Part shown: in pieces, positions 45,921 through 59,120 of the stretch
Numbering within the stretch: position 1 is the stretch's first letter
Layout: each line of letters opens with the position of its first letter
Position numbers and translations under genes: made by a program
NCBI RefSeq assembly: GCF_900496995.4
Contig: NC_044004.1
Location: 51,366,224 to 51,430,223 of the forward strand
Source of the DNA: Aquila chrysaetos chrysaetos
Lineage: Eukaryota; Chordata; Aves; Accipitriformes; Accipitridae
Direction: 5' to 3'
DNA: 64,000 nucleotides
The notes under the pieces: model-generated
What the model was told of the DNA's origin: nothing
The model's input: only the letters and a program-made list of their open reading frames with translations
Databases searched by the model: none

Positions 45921-48900
45921 ATGAATGGAGCAGAGCATTAAGCTCAAACAGTGGCTAACTTGGTGGCATAGCCTCAGCCATAGCCAGGGTAGTACAAGAA
46001 GGGCTCTTGCCACTGTTCAGACTTTGAGAAGAGGCCCAAGCTCAGCTCCAGGAGCAGGGATTGTCCTTATGCCTGCTGGTGATGGACTAAGGCACAGCTT
46101 TGATTTTTCGCCTCTGACCTGGACCCTGCCCACAGTTCCCTGCCAGCAGCACTCACTCAGAAAGAGCTTTGGAGAGAAGAGTCATGGTCCCACGCAGAGT
46201 AGAACTGTGCATGTTCTCCCTGCCTGCCACGTCTTCCTCTCCCTGGCACCTAAAAGGAGGAAAAAATGGATGGCTGTTCACATTGCGACTTCAGCCAGTC
46301 ACGGCTCCTCTTGGGACCATCCCTCCTACTCTGGTGGCTCAGGTCCAAGAGGACCTCAGAGCTGCTATTTGACTTTAGGGGCCTGAACAGCTTAATATGG
46401 CTCCAGTGCTTCATAAACACGGAACAAAAGGCAGCGTCCCTCACCCCCGGAAATTAAATAGCACAGATGCAATAGATGCAAATTTATTGGCAAGTGGAAA
46501 TAAGCATTCCCATATTTCTGTAGTATTCACATGGATCTGCTATAGATGTCAATTAAAACAGCACAACAGCTAACAAATTAAACATGTCAGAAGCATAAGG
46601 ATAAACACTGCACAGAAAAAGGGGTAGGCATGACAGTGTAAACCCTACTGCATTTCTCAAGGTGAGCAAGAAAAGAAAAGCTGCACGGACACAAAGGTCT
46701 CTGAAACAAAGTCCTGCAGTTTGAGCCAGCTGAGGCTGTGTGATTCACGGCGTTAATGATCCTGGCTCCTGAGAAGGTCTGGCGTCTTGTATGAGAGTTG
46801 CAACAGCCAGCTGGACAAGGACCAACTCTGACAGCAACAGCGGCACGTGCTACAGATGGAAATGATTAATGCTGAGAGAAGGTTCGAGGATTAAACGTGT
46901 TTATATTAACTTGCACTGCACTATTTCAGATTTCTGCCCCTGCATGCCCTTGACTAATACCTCCTTGACAAGGTTTCCCTGCCTTGTTCTCCAGGGAGAA
47001 ATGGAGGGGCTAGATCTGATCCTGAATAAACAGTGTCTTAGCAAAAGCATAGTGAGAGTCTCAGGGGTCAGCTTTCAGCCACAGCAGCTCCAGACCTGGC
47101 CTGGGCAGTAAGTCAGAGCAATCTGGGCTTGTTCTAACCTGTGACAACCAATTAGGACCACTAAGGGACCACCGACCAGCAGAGATTTGGCATCTGTATG
47201 AAACCCTTCCCCCTCCCACTCTTACTCATCCTCCAACCTGCCTTCTCCTTGGAGTCCTACACTAATAGGGGTAAGCTGACGGTCCTCTGAAGGACCACTT
47301 TGCTGAATATAAAGGACAAACAGAGGGATCAAGCATGAATGCGTTTTGCTTTTTCAGGAAATCTGCCTGAGGAGCAGAAGGCAGCAACAGCCTCTTTTCC
47401 TGCACTGTGAAGGTTTGTCTGCAGCACAGGAAGAGATTGGGAAAGCTGCCGTCTTTGAAACACCTAGCAGAGTTTTGCTTGCACAAATTCAATTTTTAGT
47501 CAGCAGTTCTTTGCTAATGCAGCAATTCTTGCTGTTGTGCCATGCATACTAGTGGGAGTTTGTAGCCTTTATGTATGAGCTGGAGACCAGGAAAAAAATA
47601 CTCTTGCTACCTTATTCTACTGAAAAAGCCACCAAAAGGTAAGAGGCCAGCAAACTCTTTACCCTGGGAAGTAAGGATATTTGTAAATTCATGTTTAATA
47701 TCTCTGTTCTTTTGTTTCACAAAGGCCCAAGTTGTTATCTACTTCAGGCACATAGAAGAACTTCTGCTGACAGTAGAAGAAAGCTTCTGTAAAATAAAAA
47801 GGATGCCACGCAATGCCTCCCAAACACCTAGCTCTAGCCTTCATCCATGTCAGTGAAGTTAGCAGGGGCAGCACTGTGTGAGGTTTGCCTGGAATAATGC
47901 TTGAAAATGCCTTATGCCATCTCTCCCCACCTATGACAGCCACTTAGGGCAAGCACACTCATTCCTGGGCCAAGACACAGGACATGCAAAGACGCCGTGT
48001 CCTCCTGGAGACGGCTGAACCCTCAGCTCCTTGCTTCCAGATCTCTGCATGAGAACATCTCTGCTCCATACATAGGATTCTATATGATTCAGTGAGAGCT
48101 CCAGATGTGACCGGTTAAGAACAGTGATCAGTGATACAGACACAAGTCATTTATATCTCATAATTCCTGAACTTCTAAGCAGATGACAGATCTAATGATA
48201 TTAGTACTGACGTCTGATTTTTTCCCCTCCACTGGAACTAACCAGGTTCACCAACGCCACTCCAAAGTCAAATCCAGACATATACCAGAACTGAAATGCC
48301 AAGTGGACATGAGGCCTTTCCATAAATGTCACATCAATACATTTTTCACAATCTGAAGCACGAGAAACCTTAGGCAGGCAACAAATATCCAGAGTGCCAA
48401 TGTCTGCTGTAGGCACAGAGCATCCAAGCCTGTCGGCAGGTAGGTGACATGCTCTTCCAAGGGAGGCATCACCAAGCTCTGCAACACCTCCCTTGTCTGA
48501 GAGACACGCTGAGCACCCAGCTTCACTGGAGAGAGACAAAACCCTGACTTCCTGGAAGAGAAATTCCGCAGCTATGTTTATACATGACATTTAATATATT
48601 ACATAAAATCCATTGAGCTTCAATAAATGAAACCTGGTGATCATGGACTTATTAAATATTTTCCTTTACTGTGCACACAGATTGGTACAACTTATTCCTT
48701 CCTTTTCCCAGTGTTATGATACAACAGCATTTGGTAACGCAGGATTGCCTACAAGTACTGTGAAAAGTAAGCATCTGCCGTTACCTGATTCCTGGTAATA
48801 GTGTAGCACCTGGCTCTTCAAAAAATCTCTCTGAAATAAGCAAAAGAAAAAAGAAAATATAGGTGTCACTTATCAGTACAATACCCCAAAGGAGCTATTA

Positions 48901-51751
48901 GAAAGCATTTGGGGCATGAAACGTGCATTTATGACTGTACAGCACCTAGCACAAGAGAATTTTGAATCCTGATTTGGCTGAAACCCATATGCACTGCCAC
49001 CCTACAATTAATAACATTATTAACACTAAGAATTAAAACACAAGCTGATCACAAGCTGCTATGGAAATTGCTCTGTGCTGCTCAGACATGCAGAGACCAC
49101 CTCTCCATCTCAGCACAGCGAGACCAGGACCAGACCACAAAACGCAAAAAAAAGTCCTTTGTCACCCCATCTCGATCCCAGACAACTAGAGACTGGCTTA
49201 AGGACTAAAGCCTGAGGCTTAATATTCTTCCCAACCCCTACTGACGCATTTACAATTACAGCTGGTGTTTAGCTGACTGCTTTACAGGACACGTCACACA
49301 GCGCAACTGCTTTCCCATCTCCCCACGGAGTCGGGAGAGGCGAGGCCATGTTGCAGTTCAAAGCAGGTAATCCAGCAGAAAACATCTGCCCCCAGTAGCG
49401 AAGGGCAGGACAGGACACCTTCACACAAGGGCTTTCATGATGCAGCACAGGCAGGCAGCGCAGTTAATGCCGAACAGCCCCCGAATTAGATGTGCTCTTC
49501 AGATTTTCCCACGACCGGTTTCCACCTTCCCTGTTGAGCACCCGCGTGGGTGGGGGGGGGTCCTTCATGCATACAGCCCTGCTGAGCACAGCTAGCTTCA
49601 AGTGACACACATATGCCCTCCTGAACAGCAGCCAATAACTGGGAATGGCATAAAGGAAATGAGCCTATAATTAATTACAAAAATAAATAGGTTTTCTTCA
49701 AAAATGGAAGGAAGAAAGCCTTGCTTGGTCAGGCATCAGGAAATATAGGTGCATTAGTATTTGCACTGATCTTTACCCCCACTAATAACATTTCTAATAG
49801 GATAACTATGAAAAGGACGGGAAGAAGAAAAATGAAGCAAACAAACAGGAGGTGGGTAAATACAGTTATTAAACTAAAATCTTTTAAAAGCACAAGCTTG
49901 CTGTCTTGAGAGAAACAACGTCCCTCCCATTTCCGGTTTGAAAACAAAAACTGCAATATACCACACAAGACGAACAATTCAAGGACCAAAAGATGAAAAA
50001 AGTGCTGTCTTTCATTGAAAATTTATACACCAGCCAAGGCAGGGATGCATCTGGAAGAGTAAGATGATCTACGGACTTCCTTTCATCACGTTACCATCTG
50101 GTAACTTCAAATCAGAGCGTGTAGCACCATGCCTGTGTCTGCCTGCACGTTACTGTTGTACCTAAGGGGGGGTGGCAGCTTCTACCAGGTCACGAGTCTT
50201 TCCAAGCTCTGTGGCTGACTCCAGCTTACTGAGACACTGGTTGACCCAAAGCCAGCCAAAGCCAAGGGGAATCCTACCCCCGATTTCAATGGATTTTGGA
50301 GCAAACCCTGAAATATTTCACACCAGGGCAGTCTTAATTCTGAAATCTTTTTCCCCCTTTTTTTTTTTTCTGGTGAAAGAATCCAGGTTAACTGAAATGA
50401 CCACGTCTGTTATTCTCTGGAGAAAATCTTGAGGGACTTGCTTTCAGACACATACCTTATTTGTCAGGCAGTCTGAGAATCTCTTCAAATCACAGTGATT
50501 TTTTTTGAGCATTTAACACATGGAAATTTTTCAGTAGAATGAAGCCTTATATAGCATAAGAAACACAGACTTTACAAATAGAAAACATTTCCACAACAGG
50601 TAGGGGAAAAAAAAATGGATTATTAAAAGCAAGATGTCATTTTCCCTTTAAAAACACCACCATCAATAAAATCAGTTCTTCACCCTGCCTGCAAGCTCCC
50701 TTAGAGGCATACTCCACCATTTCACGTTGGGCTTGGAGTTTTGGCTAAAATGCTAAAAGAAGATTGAAGAGTTACCTGGAGTAAACTAAACAAATTGCAG
50801 TACAAAGCCTGGAGGGTATCTAAACACTGTAGGGTCCTTTGAAAAATCCTGTGCTGTATTAGAAGACTGGCAGGCAAGTCTGCTTTGCATTTTATTGCTC
50901 TGAATTGTCTAAGTATTTAAGGGTCATTGACCAGGAATATTTTTCACCCCAGACCCAAGAAACAAGTACCCCTTGGTGGCGATTATTGAGCACACAGCAA
51001 AATATCATTCTTGTTAATGAGAATACACTGAATCGTAAGTTAACAAGCAGTGACCATGAGTGTATTAAAACCAGTCTAAATTGATACACATATATTTGCA
51101 TACTGTAACATGCAGCTGTTTCTCAGCACAAGAATTGCAGTGTATTGCAACACATGTATTGCAGTGACTGCTGCATTTTCTTTAAACTGTTACTCCTAAG
51201 GCCGTATAGATTTCCTTCAGTTTCACACAGTAGTAGATTTGCAGCCTATGGGTACTTGACATTCTATATGTAATGTGTATATTTAAAAGAAAAATTCTTT
51301 ACTTAGAGTTGTCTTCAATAGACATGGAAGTGTAATTGGTGTATGTGGACAGGGAAGGCTGTAATTTAAGCCCTCTTTAATCTATCAAATCAGTGTATAA
51401 GGGCCTTGATATAACATAAAGAGATGCTTAACCATCATAATAGACTTGTTTCCCTAGAAAAACTCAGGCATTTCCAAAATAACTGAAGCTGAGCATTATG
51501 AACAAACTGCTGATGCTTAATCAAGTTAAGTTATTGAAACTTTATAAAAATACAAAACCCCCAAAAAAGCCAACAGCAAAATGCATGTTTTTTAAAAGAA
51601 AAGAAAGGAAAAGAATGATGCTACTATTCTACCCATTTCAATTGACCAAGATCTCTCTCATGGAAAACACTGGAGAAAAACAGATCCAGAAAGAAGAAAT
51701 ACCAGCAACCAAGACAGAACACTACGTCAGCTAAAGAGAGAAGTAGGAGCA

Positions 51752-52402
51752 TCATGCCAATGCTTTGAACAGCAGGCTGTACTCCACACAGGCTTTGTCT
51801 GGAAAGCTGATTTGCCGTTTATACTTGATAGGCAGCGTTCCAGTAGTTGGACTAATCGCATTGTTCTTTGTTTCTAATATTTTCAGGATGTCACACAGGT
51901 TGGAAATGTGATACAGTGACCAGTAGCATGCGAAAGGGCTGTAAACCTGAGCTGAAAGGATAAAGGACATTTGTTTCCATCTTTTCTAAACTGAATTCCA
52001 GCCAAGGTGCTGTTGGGAACCAGATGACAGTGAGAAATCTGCATTGTATTGACAAGCCAATAGCCAGAATTGAGTTTGTTTACCGATCTGGAACCAAGTT
52101 TGGACCTGAGACATCAAATGCTCTATCAGCAAATTTTCAATTGTGCTAGCATTAAAAGTCAATTTTTTATTGCAACTCTCCAGCCCTCTGCACCCACTCC
52201 AGATAGAAATAAACTCTTTAGTCAAAATTGGAAATAGTGATAAAAACGTATAAAGTGGGAGGAGAACCATAGTGCACCCATAAACAGAATCTGTCTTCAG
52301 AAGGGAGACATAAAATGCTGGGGAAGAAATAATGAATTTTATGGAGGCAATGAGAAAACAAAGATAATTAAAAACAAAACTCTTTACCATCATGATGCCC
52401 AT
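51752..52402 (-). other. decayed open frame candidate, one internal stop
   Basis: On the minus strand a single reading frame runs from an ATG at 52400-52402 to a stop at 51752-51754, about 217 codons with only one internal stop, TAG at 51986-51988. The first part is hydrophobic with two segments that could cross a membrane (FLIASIKFIISSPAFYV and MVLLPLYTFLSLFPIL). For AT-rich DNA this is longer than expected by chance, but I recognise no family. It may be a relic of a gene or retroviral envelope-like sequence, or simply pyrimidine-biased DNA. Confidence 0.2.
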
Positions 52403-52924
52403 GTAAGAGCTTCCCTACAGAAAAATAAAGGAACTGTCATCTGAATATCCATGTACGGGGGAAGAAAGTTGTATTACTCTTGGCACCAGAAATACGTGAC
52501 GAGTGGGGTTTTTTTAATTCAGATGAGCACCAAAGAGATTCAACCTCAGCTCCTGTAACACTAGAAACATTCTGGTACCATCAAAATCTCCAGTCACTAA
52601 AGAAATATTATGGTGACAATGCCCTGTATGGTACTTCAGCAGTTTCTTTGCCAGCCAGACTGAACAAGTATAAGGACTTCCAAATATTTTGAGTCCATGG
52701 AAAAGGATTAGTTGCAGTTTTGTGGAAACTGTTTTTATTGAATGGGTCTTTCCTGTTACTTTTGCGGAGCAAGCAATGCCTTTTACAACACTAAGGTCAG
52801 GTATAAGAATCTGGTCAGCTGAGAGGTGAACACCTTATATCCAAGGGTAGGTAAAGGGATGACGAAACCTGCTTGCTTGTAGCGAGCAGAGCACGGAGCA
52901 CCACGAACGACCTCCCTGCCCCAC

Positions 52925-52935
52925 GGTTCGAGCCC
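52925..52935 (+). other. isolated tRNA B-box-like word
   Basis: GGTTCGAGCCC matches the pol III B-box, and an A-box-like TAGCGAGCAGAG lies about 45 bases upstream. No tRNA cloverleaf can be drawn: the T-stem does not pair and there is no acceptor stem. It could be a trace of a tRNA-derived SINE, but chance is more likely. Confidence 0.12.
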
Positions 52936-55900
52936 ATGAGCTCTGGGCAGGACACCTGGCAGAGGCAGGGTCACTGCCACCTCTGCTGCCCCAGCAGCTT
53001 CTCTCTGACTCTGTCAGATGGTATGCTGATTTCTCTAGAGAGGGAAACATTTGACTTGTCTATCAGTTCAGCTAAGCCAGTAACTGTATCAATTAATTTC
53101 TGTTTTATTAATCCTTTCCTACAAGTGCTTTTAAGTGGAAACATTGCCCGGCCCACGCAGCAGCTTTCTGCTCACACTGCACTTGCCCAGCTCTTCCACC
53201 ACCTGAGCTCCAGCACCCATTACCCACCTCAAAACTTCCCCTCCGGTGATATAACTGTACGTCGTGTGGAGATCGAGCTGCCTATTTTGAGAGCTAAAAT
53301 GCAAGTAACTACCAATAGTTACACTTTTCTTCCTGCCCATTAGGAATATTTCACAATCTGCAGATCTTACGTGTTTTTAGCTGCAGTTAAAACACTTTTC
53401 AGGCATAATACCACACCGTAGCCAAAGAGCTAGTGGACTGAATCCATCCCCTGGCCTTGTGGGCAGTGATGGGTGGAACCGTACCTGCCTCTCCATCGTT
53501 CCAGAAACCCTTCCAGCTGGAGAGATGCAGGCAACCTCACCCCAGCATCCTGCCAACTTCCAGTGAGAAACAGAAATGCAGCTGAAAGCACAGGCTGCAG
53601 ATGTAACTACTGCTGTAGGGATGCAAAAGATCACATTTCAAGGCTAATCTAAAAACCCCACTGTGCTGCCCACAGAAATCTGCCAGTGCTTTAAGAGCAG
53701 GAGACTTCCTGAGAGGTGACTGAGCACCAAAGGGCGATTTCAGAGAATATATAATCACGCATGCCAGGGCGTATTTAAAGATCACTTCCTTTTCTTTTAT
53801 ATTCTGTTATTGTTAATAAGGCACCTAAGATTTAAATGCTGTGCACAAGGTCTCTGGTGGGAAGCAAAGCCTTTGCTGATAAAACAGTTTAAGCCAACAG
53901 TTTCCTTCCCTGCAAGCCCTGTCTGAACTACCAGCTGTGTCTGCCAGAGTAAGCGTTGCCTTAAATAACTCCCTCTCGAGACAGTAAGGTGAGGCTGGCA
54001 ACCAGACACATCTTCTTGGAATAAGTTTTAAAAAAAAAAAAAACCAACAAAACAACCCAACACAACAGTCCATTAACAGCTCTGTGGAAGTGGTAAGTCT
54101 CAAATATCCCTTTCTAATTAGCAGACTGAGCACTTTCGGAAGGTGGAGCTTTACAACTAAGCATTTCAGCTCCGTCCCCGCTTTGCCTATGACTTCATGG
54201 CAGGGCCCACCCTTGCTGCTGCTTCTTTACCTCCCCATCTTCTCTGAGCACAGCAGACGTCTGGAGCTGTCTTCCCTCCTTTCTTCCAGCCACCGATTCC
54301 CTTCGGTCACGTTTCCGCTGAAAGAGGTCTCAGAGCCTCTGTCGTGCCCTTGGCCTTTTCTGTTGTGCTCATTTCTGTAACTCTTCGTGTCACTGAAATG
54401 AAATGCCCCAAACCTACTTTCGGTAGGATCTTTACCACACTTCATCTTTGCCCCTTTCCTTGTTCTCTCCATGATATAACTGATGAGCAAGTCCCTGGAG
54501 GTCCCACCTGCCCCCACCACCAGCACTACACTGTTCCCTCACTTGGCAAAAAAATATACTGCATTTTTTCCTCTGAGAAACATGAATTCCTATGATTCTG
54601 GTGCACAGTTCAGAAGTACTTAATCCTATTTATTATTTTTAATTAAAGTCTGTAAGACATTAACCTAAAATTTAAGGTTTTGGATGCTAACTAGGGCAGA
54701 CTGGCTGACATTTTTAAAAATTTTCACTTTTTTTTCACATTTTAACTGAATTGTTGGCAAAGGAGATAAAAAAACTGACCAAACCCCAAAATGATCTCTT
54801 GGGATTCTTCAGACTCTTAAAGAAACACTTTTTATGAATTTAGCAATGCAGGTCAGGTTAACATACATACTCAAAACAACTTAAAGTTGACGCAGAATAC
54901 AACAAAAGCTGTTTCTCTCTGTGAAGGACACCTATAAAACAGTTTATCTGTTTGAGACACCTCAGCCTTTACAAAGAGTTTCTCTGATGGCATCAGCAGA
55001 GACAACAAGCCTATCTCCCCCAGACAAACTACTAAAGCTAGCAGATGAACACTAAATTTAAACAGAACTCATTCTTCCTCTCTGGGAAGGATTTGATCAA
55101 ATCTCTTAACATTGTGTTTGCATCTATAGGCACAGAATTCAATATATACCATTTTCTTGTGCTGCTTTTCCTTTTCTTTAAGGAAGAACCCAGGGCTGAG
55201 GAAGCATCAGAAATTGAAGTATTATGCAGTCCTTGTCACTGTCAATACTCAAATATTATTTCATACTGTTTTCTTAGCAACTCCTGCTGAGGTTCAGAAA
55301 CAGTTTGTACATAAGGATTACTAATTAAGTTCAGTCTCATTCTTCAGGCCCACCCCCAGCCTACAGTGTAAAATATAGTTGTACTCTGAATTTAGAAGAC
55401 TGACTAATTGTGTAAGATACCTATCGTTCATCTGTGGAGAAGGCAGCACTTAGCTGCAGTTTCTACAAGAGGGTTCCTGCCTTTTGCCCCTTTGCACAGC
55501 TCTGTCTCAAGACAGAAGACTATTCTGTGGACAGGGAGATAAACAGGGCTTCTAACTCATGCAGTCCCAAATCACACAGCCTTCAGCCCTGAGGAAATTA
55601 CCAGCAGGCTTCAATAGCCTACTCTTTAGGAGGACTGCTTACCGTTAGGAGGTAAAGGATGCTTGACCTAGTATTTATAGTATGCAGCTGGGAATAAAGG
55701 TGCACCTTATAGTGCTGCCTTAATATAAGTTTTCATATCTTGGCACTGAGCAAATGCCCTAAAGTCCAAGGAAACAGATGATGACACAGATCTCTTTTTG
55801 GAAAAACTTGGCTAGCATAAATATCTTTTCACAGACCAGGTAGTTATCAGCCTCCAGGCTATATTTTACAGCCCTAAAATACCTGCTGTTAACATTCATC

Positions 55901-58900
55901 CTCTACTAATAATATCAAAGCATCACAAGACAGAAGAAAAGCCCTGCTACATCTTCTCACATTTACCAGTTTTCAGGTTTAGGGCTTTTTTCAAAAGCTT
56001 TTGTAGATAAGAACAGACAGAAAGTTCTAAGCGAGGAAATATTTGTCTGTGCAGCCTTTAAGAAGAGCACATCTGGAGCAGAGAGGGAGAAAAAACTTGC
56101 AGACAGGCAAACCTCTAATAGATTGGTTCCATGTCAGAATCTGTCAGCAGTGTGACTCATTCAGCGCTCATTTCTACTGTAATAAATTACTGCTTTTCTA
56201 GGCTTGAATTTTCTCACTTGCTGTTTCACTACAGCACTGCACAAAATAACCCCAGCGCTGAGCACCGCACTGCAGGAGTGCCACATGCAGTTAAGCATTA
56301 GCAATATAATTTTGGCAAAGGATGGAGAAGGGTGGTGCAATGTACAAGTGAAGAAATATTAAACAAATAAACAACAAACAGCAGCAGGTGGATTAGAAAT
56401 GAACGGCATGGCATAATTACAGTATGCTATCTTACACTGAGTCGTCAGCTTGAGTCCAGCCTGGTTTTGTTAATGTTATTGCCATCGAGCAGCCACTTGT
56501 TTTTCTCTGTCTAAATATGGTAGTGACCATAGTCTTTCTGAGATGGAAGGTCCAGATTTTCAAGCACACAGAGCAGGCCTACCAACAACTAAGGACAGAA
56601 GAAGCAGCAGACTATTCCTCTGTCTCTGCTCTCCCCGACTTCACATTACACCTCTCTTCTGCATTTCTGTTCTGCTTGCTCAGCTTCACTACCATCCCCT
56701 CTGCATGTGTCCTTTGTCCCAGCCTTCGGGCAGTCAGTGCAAAATCTAAAAGTCATTTCCTAGAAGCCACAGCTGGATGCTGCGAAGTATCAGTGAATGC
56801 TGGCATTTCCCCTAACACCTGAGATTGCCTTTTGCTCCAGGGTGGGTAAGAAGAGAAAGCGGGAGTGCATGAATGGGGATGAAAAAAGAAAGGAGGCTTC
56901 TCATGTGAAAAGGACAGACTGGAAGAATTGCCTTGCTGGGCATTTCTACACTAATTTTTCCTGAGATTGGAGGAGGAAGAACTGGCTTCCCCACCCCGCC
57001 TTTCCTTGGGGACTTGCCACTGGGTTTTCTCCTTGCTGAAAGAAGAAATTAAAAACTCAGATTCAAAACCAAAATCAGCCCCACACCCTGTGTCTCCTTT
57101 AAAATGAGCGTTGAGGTAGTCCAATGTGAGTGTGATGTGGAAGAGGCTCGCTGAAAGTCAAAAGCTGATGCAAGAAATATGAATTCACTAATATGAAATG
57201 AGCTATATTTGGTACAGAGTTAAATGAGTGTTTTTAATGCTGCTTAAACACTGTTTTCTTTCATTGTAGCAGATGTTGTTTTCCATCTGAGTTACAGACT
57301 ACAAGCGACAAAAGGATCCTGACTTCTAAACAATAATAATTTAAAAATCAAGAGGAGTCTCTGTGGTGTGACTGCCCATAAGTACTGGGCAGGCTGCAAA
57401 GACAAGAACGTCCTCCCAAATAAAAGGGCAAACCAAGAAAATCTTACTAGTCATCTCCATCACACTGGCTTGTGTCCAGACATCTCTAGAGCTAGAAATT
57501 TATGAGGTCAGATTTTTAAAAGTATCCACAAAAAGCTGCTATTTAAATACACAGGTGAAGCGTTTTAGGTGGTAGCACAGGAACTCTGACTTCCTGGAAA
57601 CTTACTCGGACAAAAGGTTGTACCCGTCTGTAGCGCCGATATTTGTATTTCTGTGTGTTCAGCAGCAAATGACCTAAAGCCTTGACCTGGAAACTCCCCA
57701 GGCTTCAGGAAGCTCGTCAGCTGTGCAGGACACTCCAGGCTGCATACACACACGGCAAAGAAAGGAGAAAACGGGGAGCAGGAGAAGCAGAGGTGAGGCA
57801 GGGATGAGCAGGCACTGCGATTCAGACGTGCTGCCTTGCCTGCACTGAGAGCCTGACTTGGAATTAATTTTTTACCATTTTGTCACTAGATTAACTGAAA
57901 TAGAAACAGTACGCTATCATCTGGTGAATCATTTGTTCAAAAAATCAAAAATCTGAAATCTAAACAGATTGTCTGCTCCTCAGCTGCTTGTCTGATGGCC
58001 TGAATGGCAAATAGTGTTTAAGAAAAGAAAAAACAGGCATACTGATGCTACAACTCAGCTGAGAGGTGGTTTTCTTTAAGTCCTTTTTAAGAACCTGTTC
58101 AAAAACAGTATGTAAATGATGACATATGAATAACATTCCTGGTAGGGTTTTTAAAGTATATTCAGACATGGCCCTGAAAGGTGATGACGGTTTTCAAGAT
58201 ACCCCGCAACAAGGTTAGTCTCAGAAGTTGAGGGGGTCATTCATCTAAAATAATAGCAATGGTAAATCTACAGACCAGAATTTGCTGTGGAGGGAGGATA
58301 GGCCTAGGATATTTCTATCCAGCTAGTAACACAGACAGTTTTAAGACAGTTTCTTACTGCAAGGTAGAAATACTGGAAAGATCTTACTAGAGTATGTGGT
58401 GCTAGAAGTCATATGAAAAATCTTACAAAATTCCATCCAAATTTAAATCCTTCATGGGATAGAGTGAATTTTGGCAAAATCTCATTTAGCTGAAAAAAAC
58501 CTAAGTTGCAAAATGGTTTCGGAAATACAAGTGTGGATTTTCTTTCTGTTTTGAAACCTTCCAGCTTTGTAAACTTAAACTGTATTGTAAAATGCAGTAT
58601 TTCCGCAGCTCCTTCATTTTCAAGGGTTGACCTGTTGTTTATCTGGGACCAGTAGAGCCACACTAATTTTCAGTACTTCACTCACAGAGAGCTAATAGTG
58701 ATAGCCTGGTATTAGTGCAGAGTTTTCTGCCCTATTCTCAAGCCACTATAGAGACAAACTTCTAATTAACTATCAAAAGCAACAGGCAAGTCTTTAAAGC
58801 CAGTCTGATTATCCGGGTAGTTTATAATTAAACACAGCTGATAGTTAGTGCTCATACCCCGGGTGTAGAAAGGCTTGCGCTAACAGGGGATGAGATTACT

Positions 58901-58904
58901 GGTC

Positions 58905-59120
58905 CTCACACGAGGCCCCCCATGCCAGCGGGGACCCTCCGCCTCGCATCGCTGCTTGGTGTCTGCGGCACGGGGGTGACACTATGTTTTCCAACAGCAT
59001 CACTTCAGCAGAGAAGCAGAGATACCCGACAGAGCACTCCTGTCCCTGTGTTCAGGAGGTAAGGTGTGACTGCACAGCCTAGGAGGGGAAACGCTTGGCC
59101 CCGACCTTGCGGTGACATCC
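58905..59120. promoter_or_regulatory. minor CpG-rich cluster
   Basis: CpG density and GC content rise locally (for example GCGGGGACCCTCCGCCTCG, then GCGGCACGG and later CGAAGCG). It is smaller and more broken than the island at 33 kb. It has no clear motif or exon. Confidence 0.3.

Noticed and set aside
45925-46386. 153-codon plus-strand frame after the ancient CR1
   Set aside because: It sits in a GC-richer patch, has no motif, and lies just past the end of the relic. Likely chance.
48201-48590. 129-codon minus-strand frame considered as an exon
   Set aside because: No recognised domain and no convincing splice sites; chance is more likely.
52870-52950. possible tRNA or tRNA-derived SINE
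   Set aside because: B-box and A-box-like words exist but no T-stem, acceptor stem or cloverleaf can be formed.
52873-53343. 156-codon plus-strand frame
   Set aside because: Several other frames on both strands are also open here. No domain or splice context was seen.
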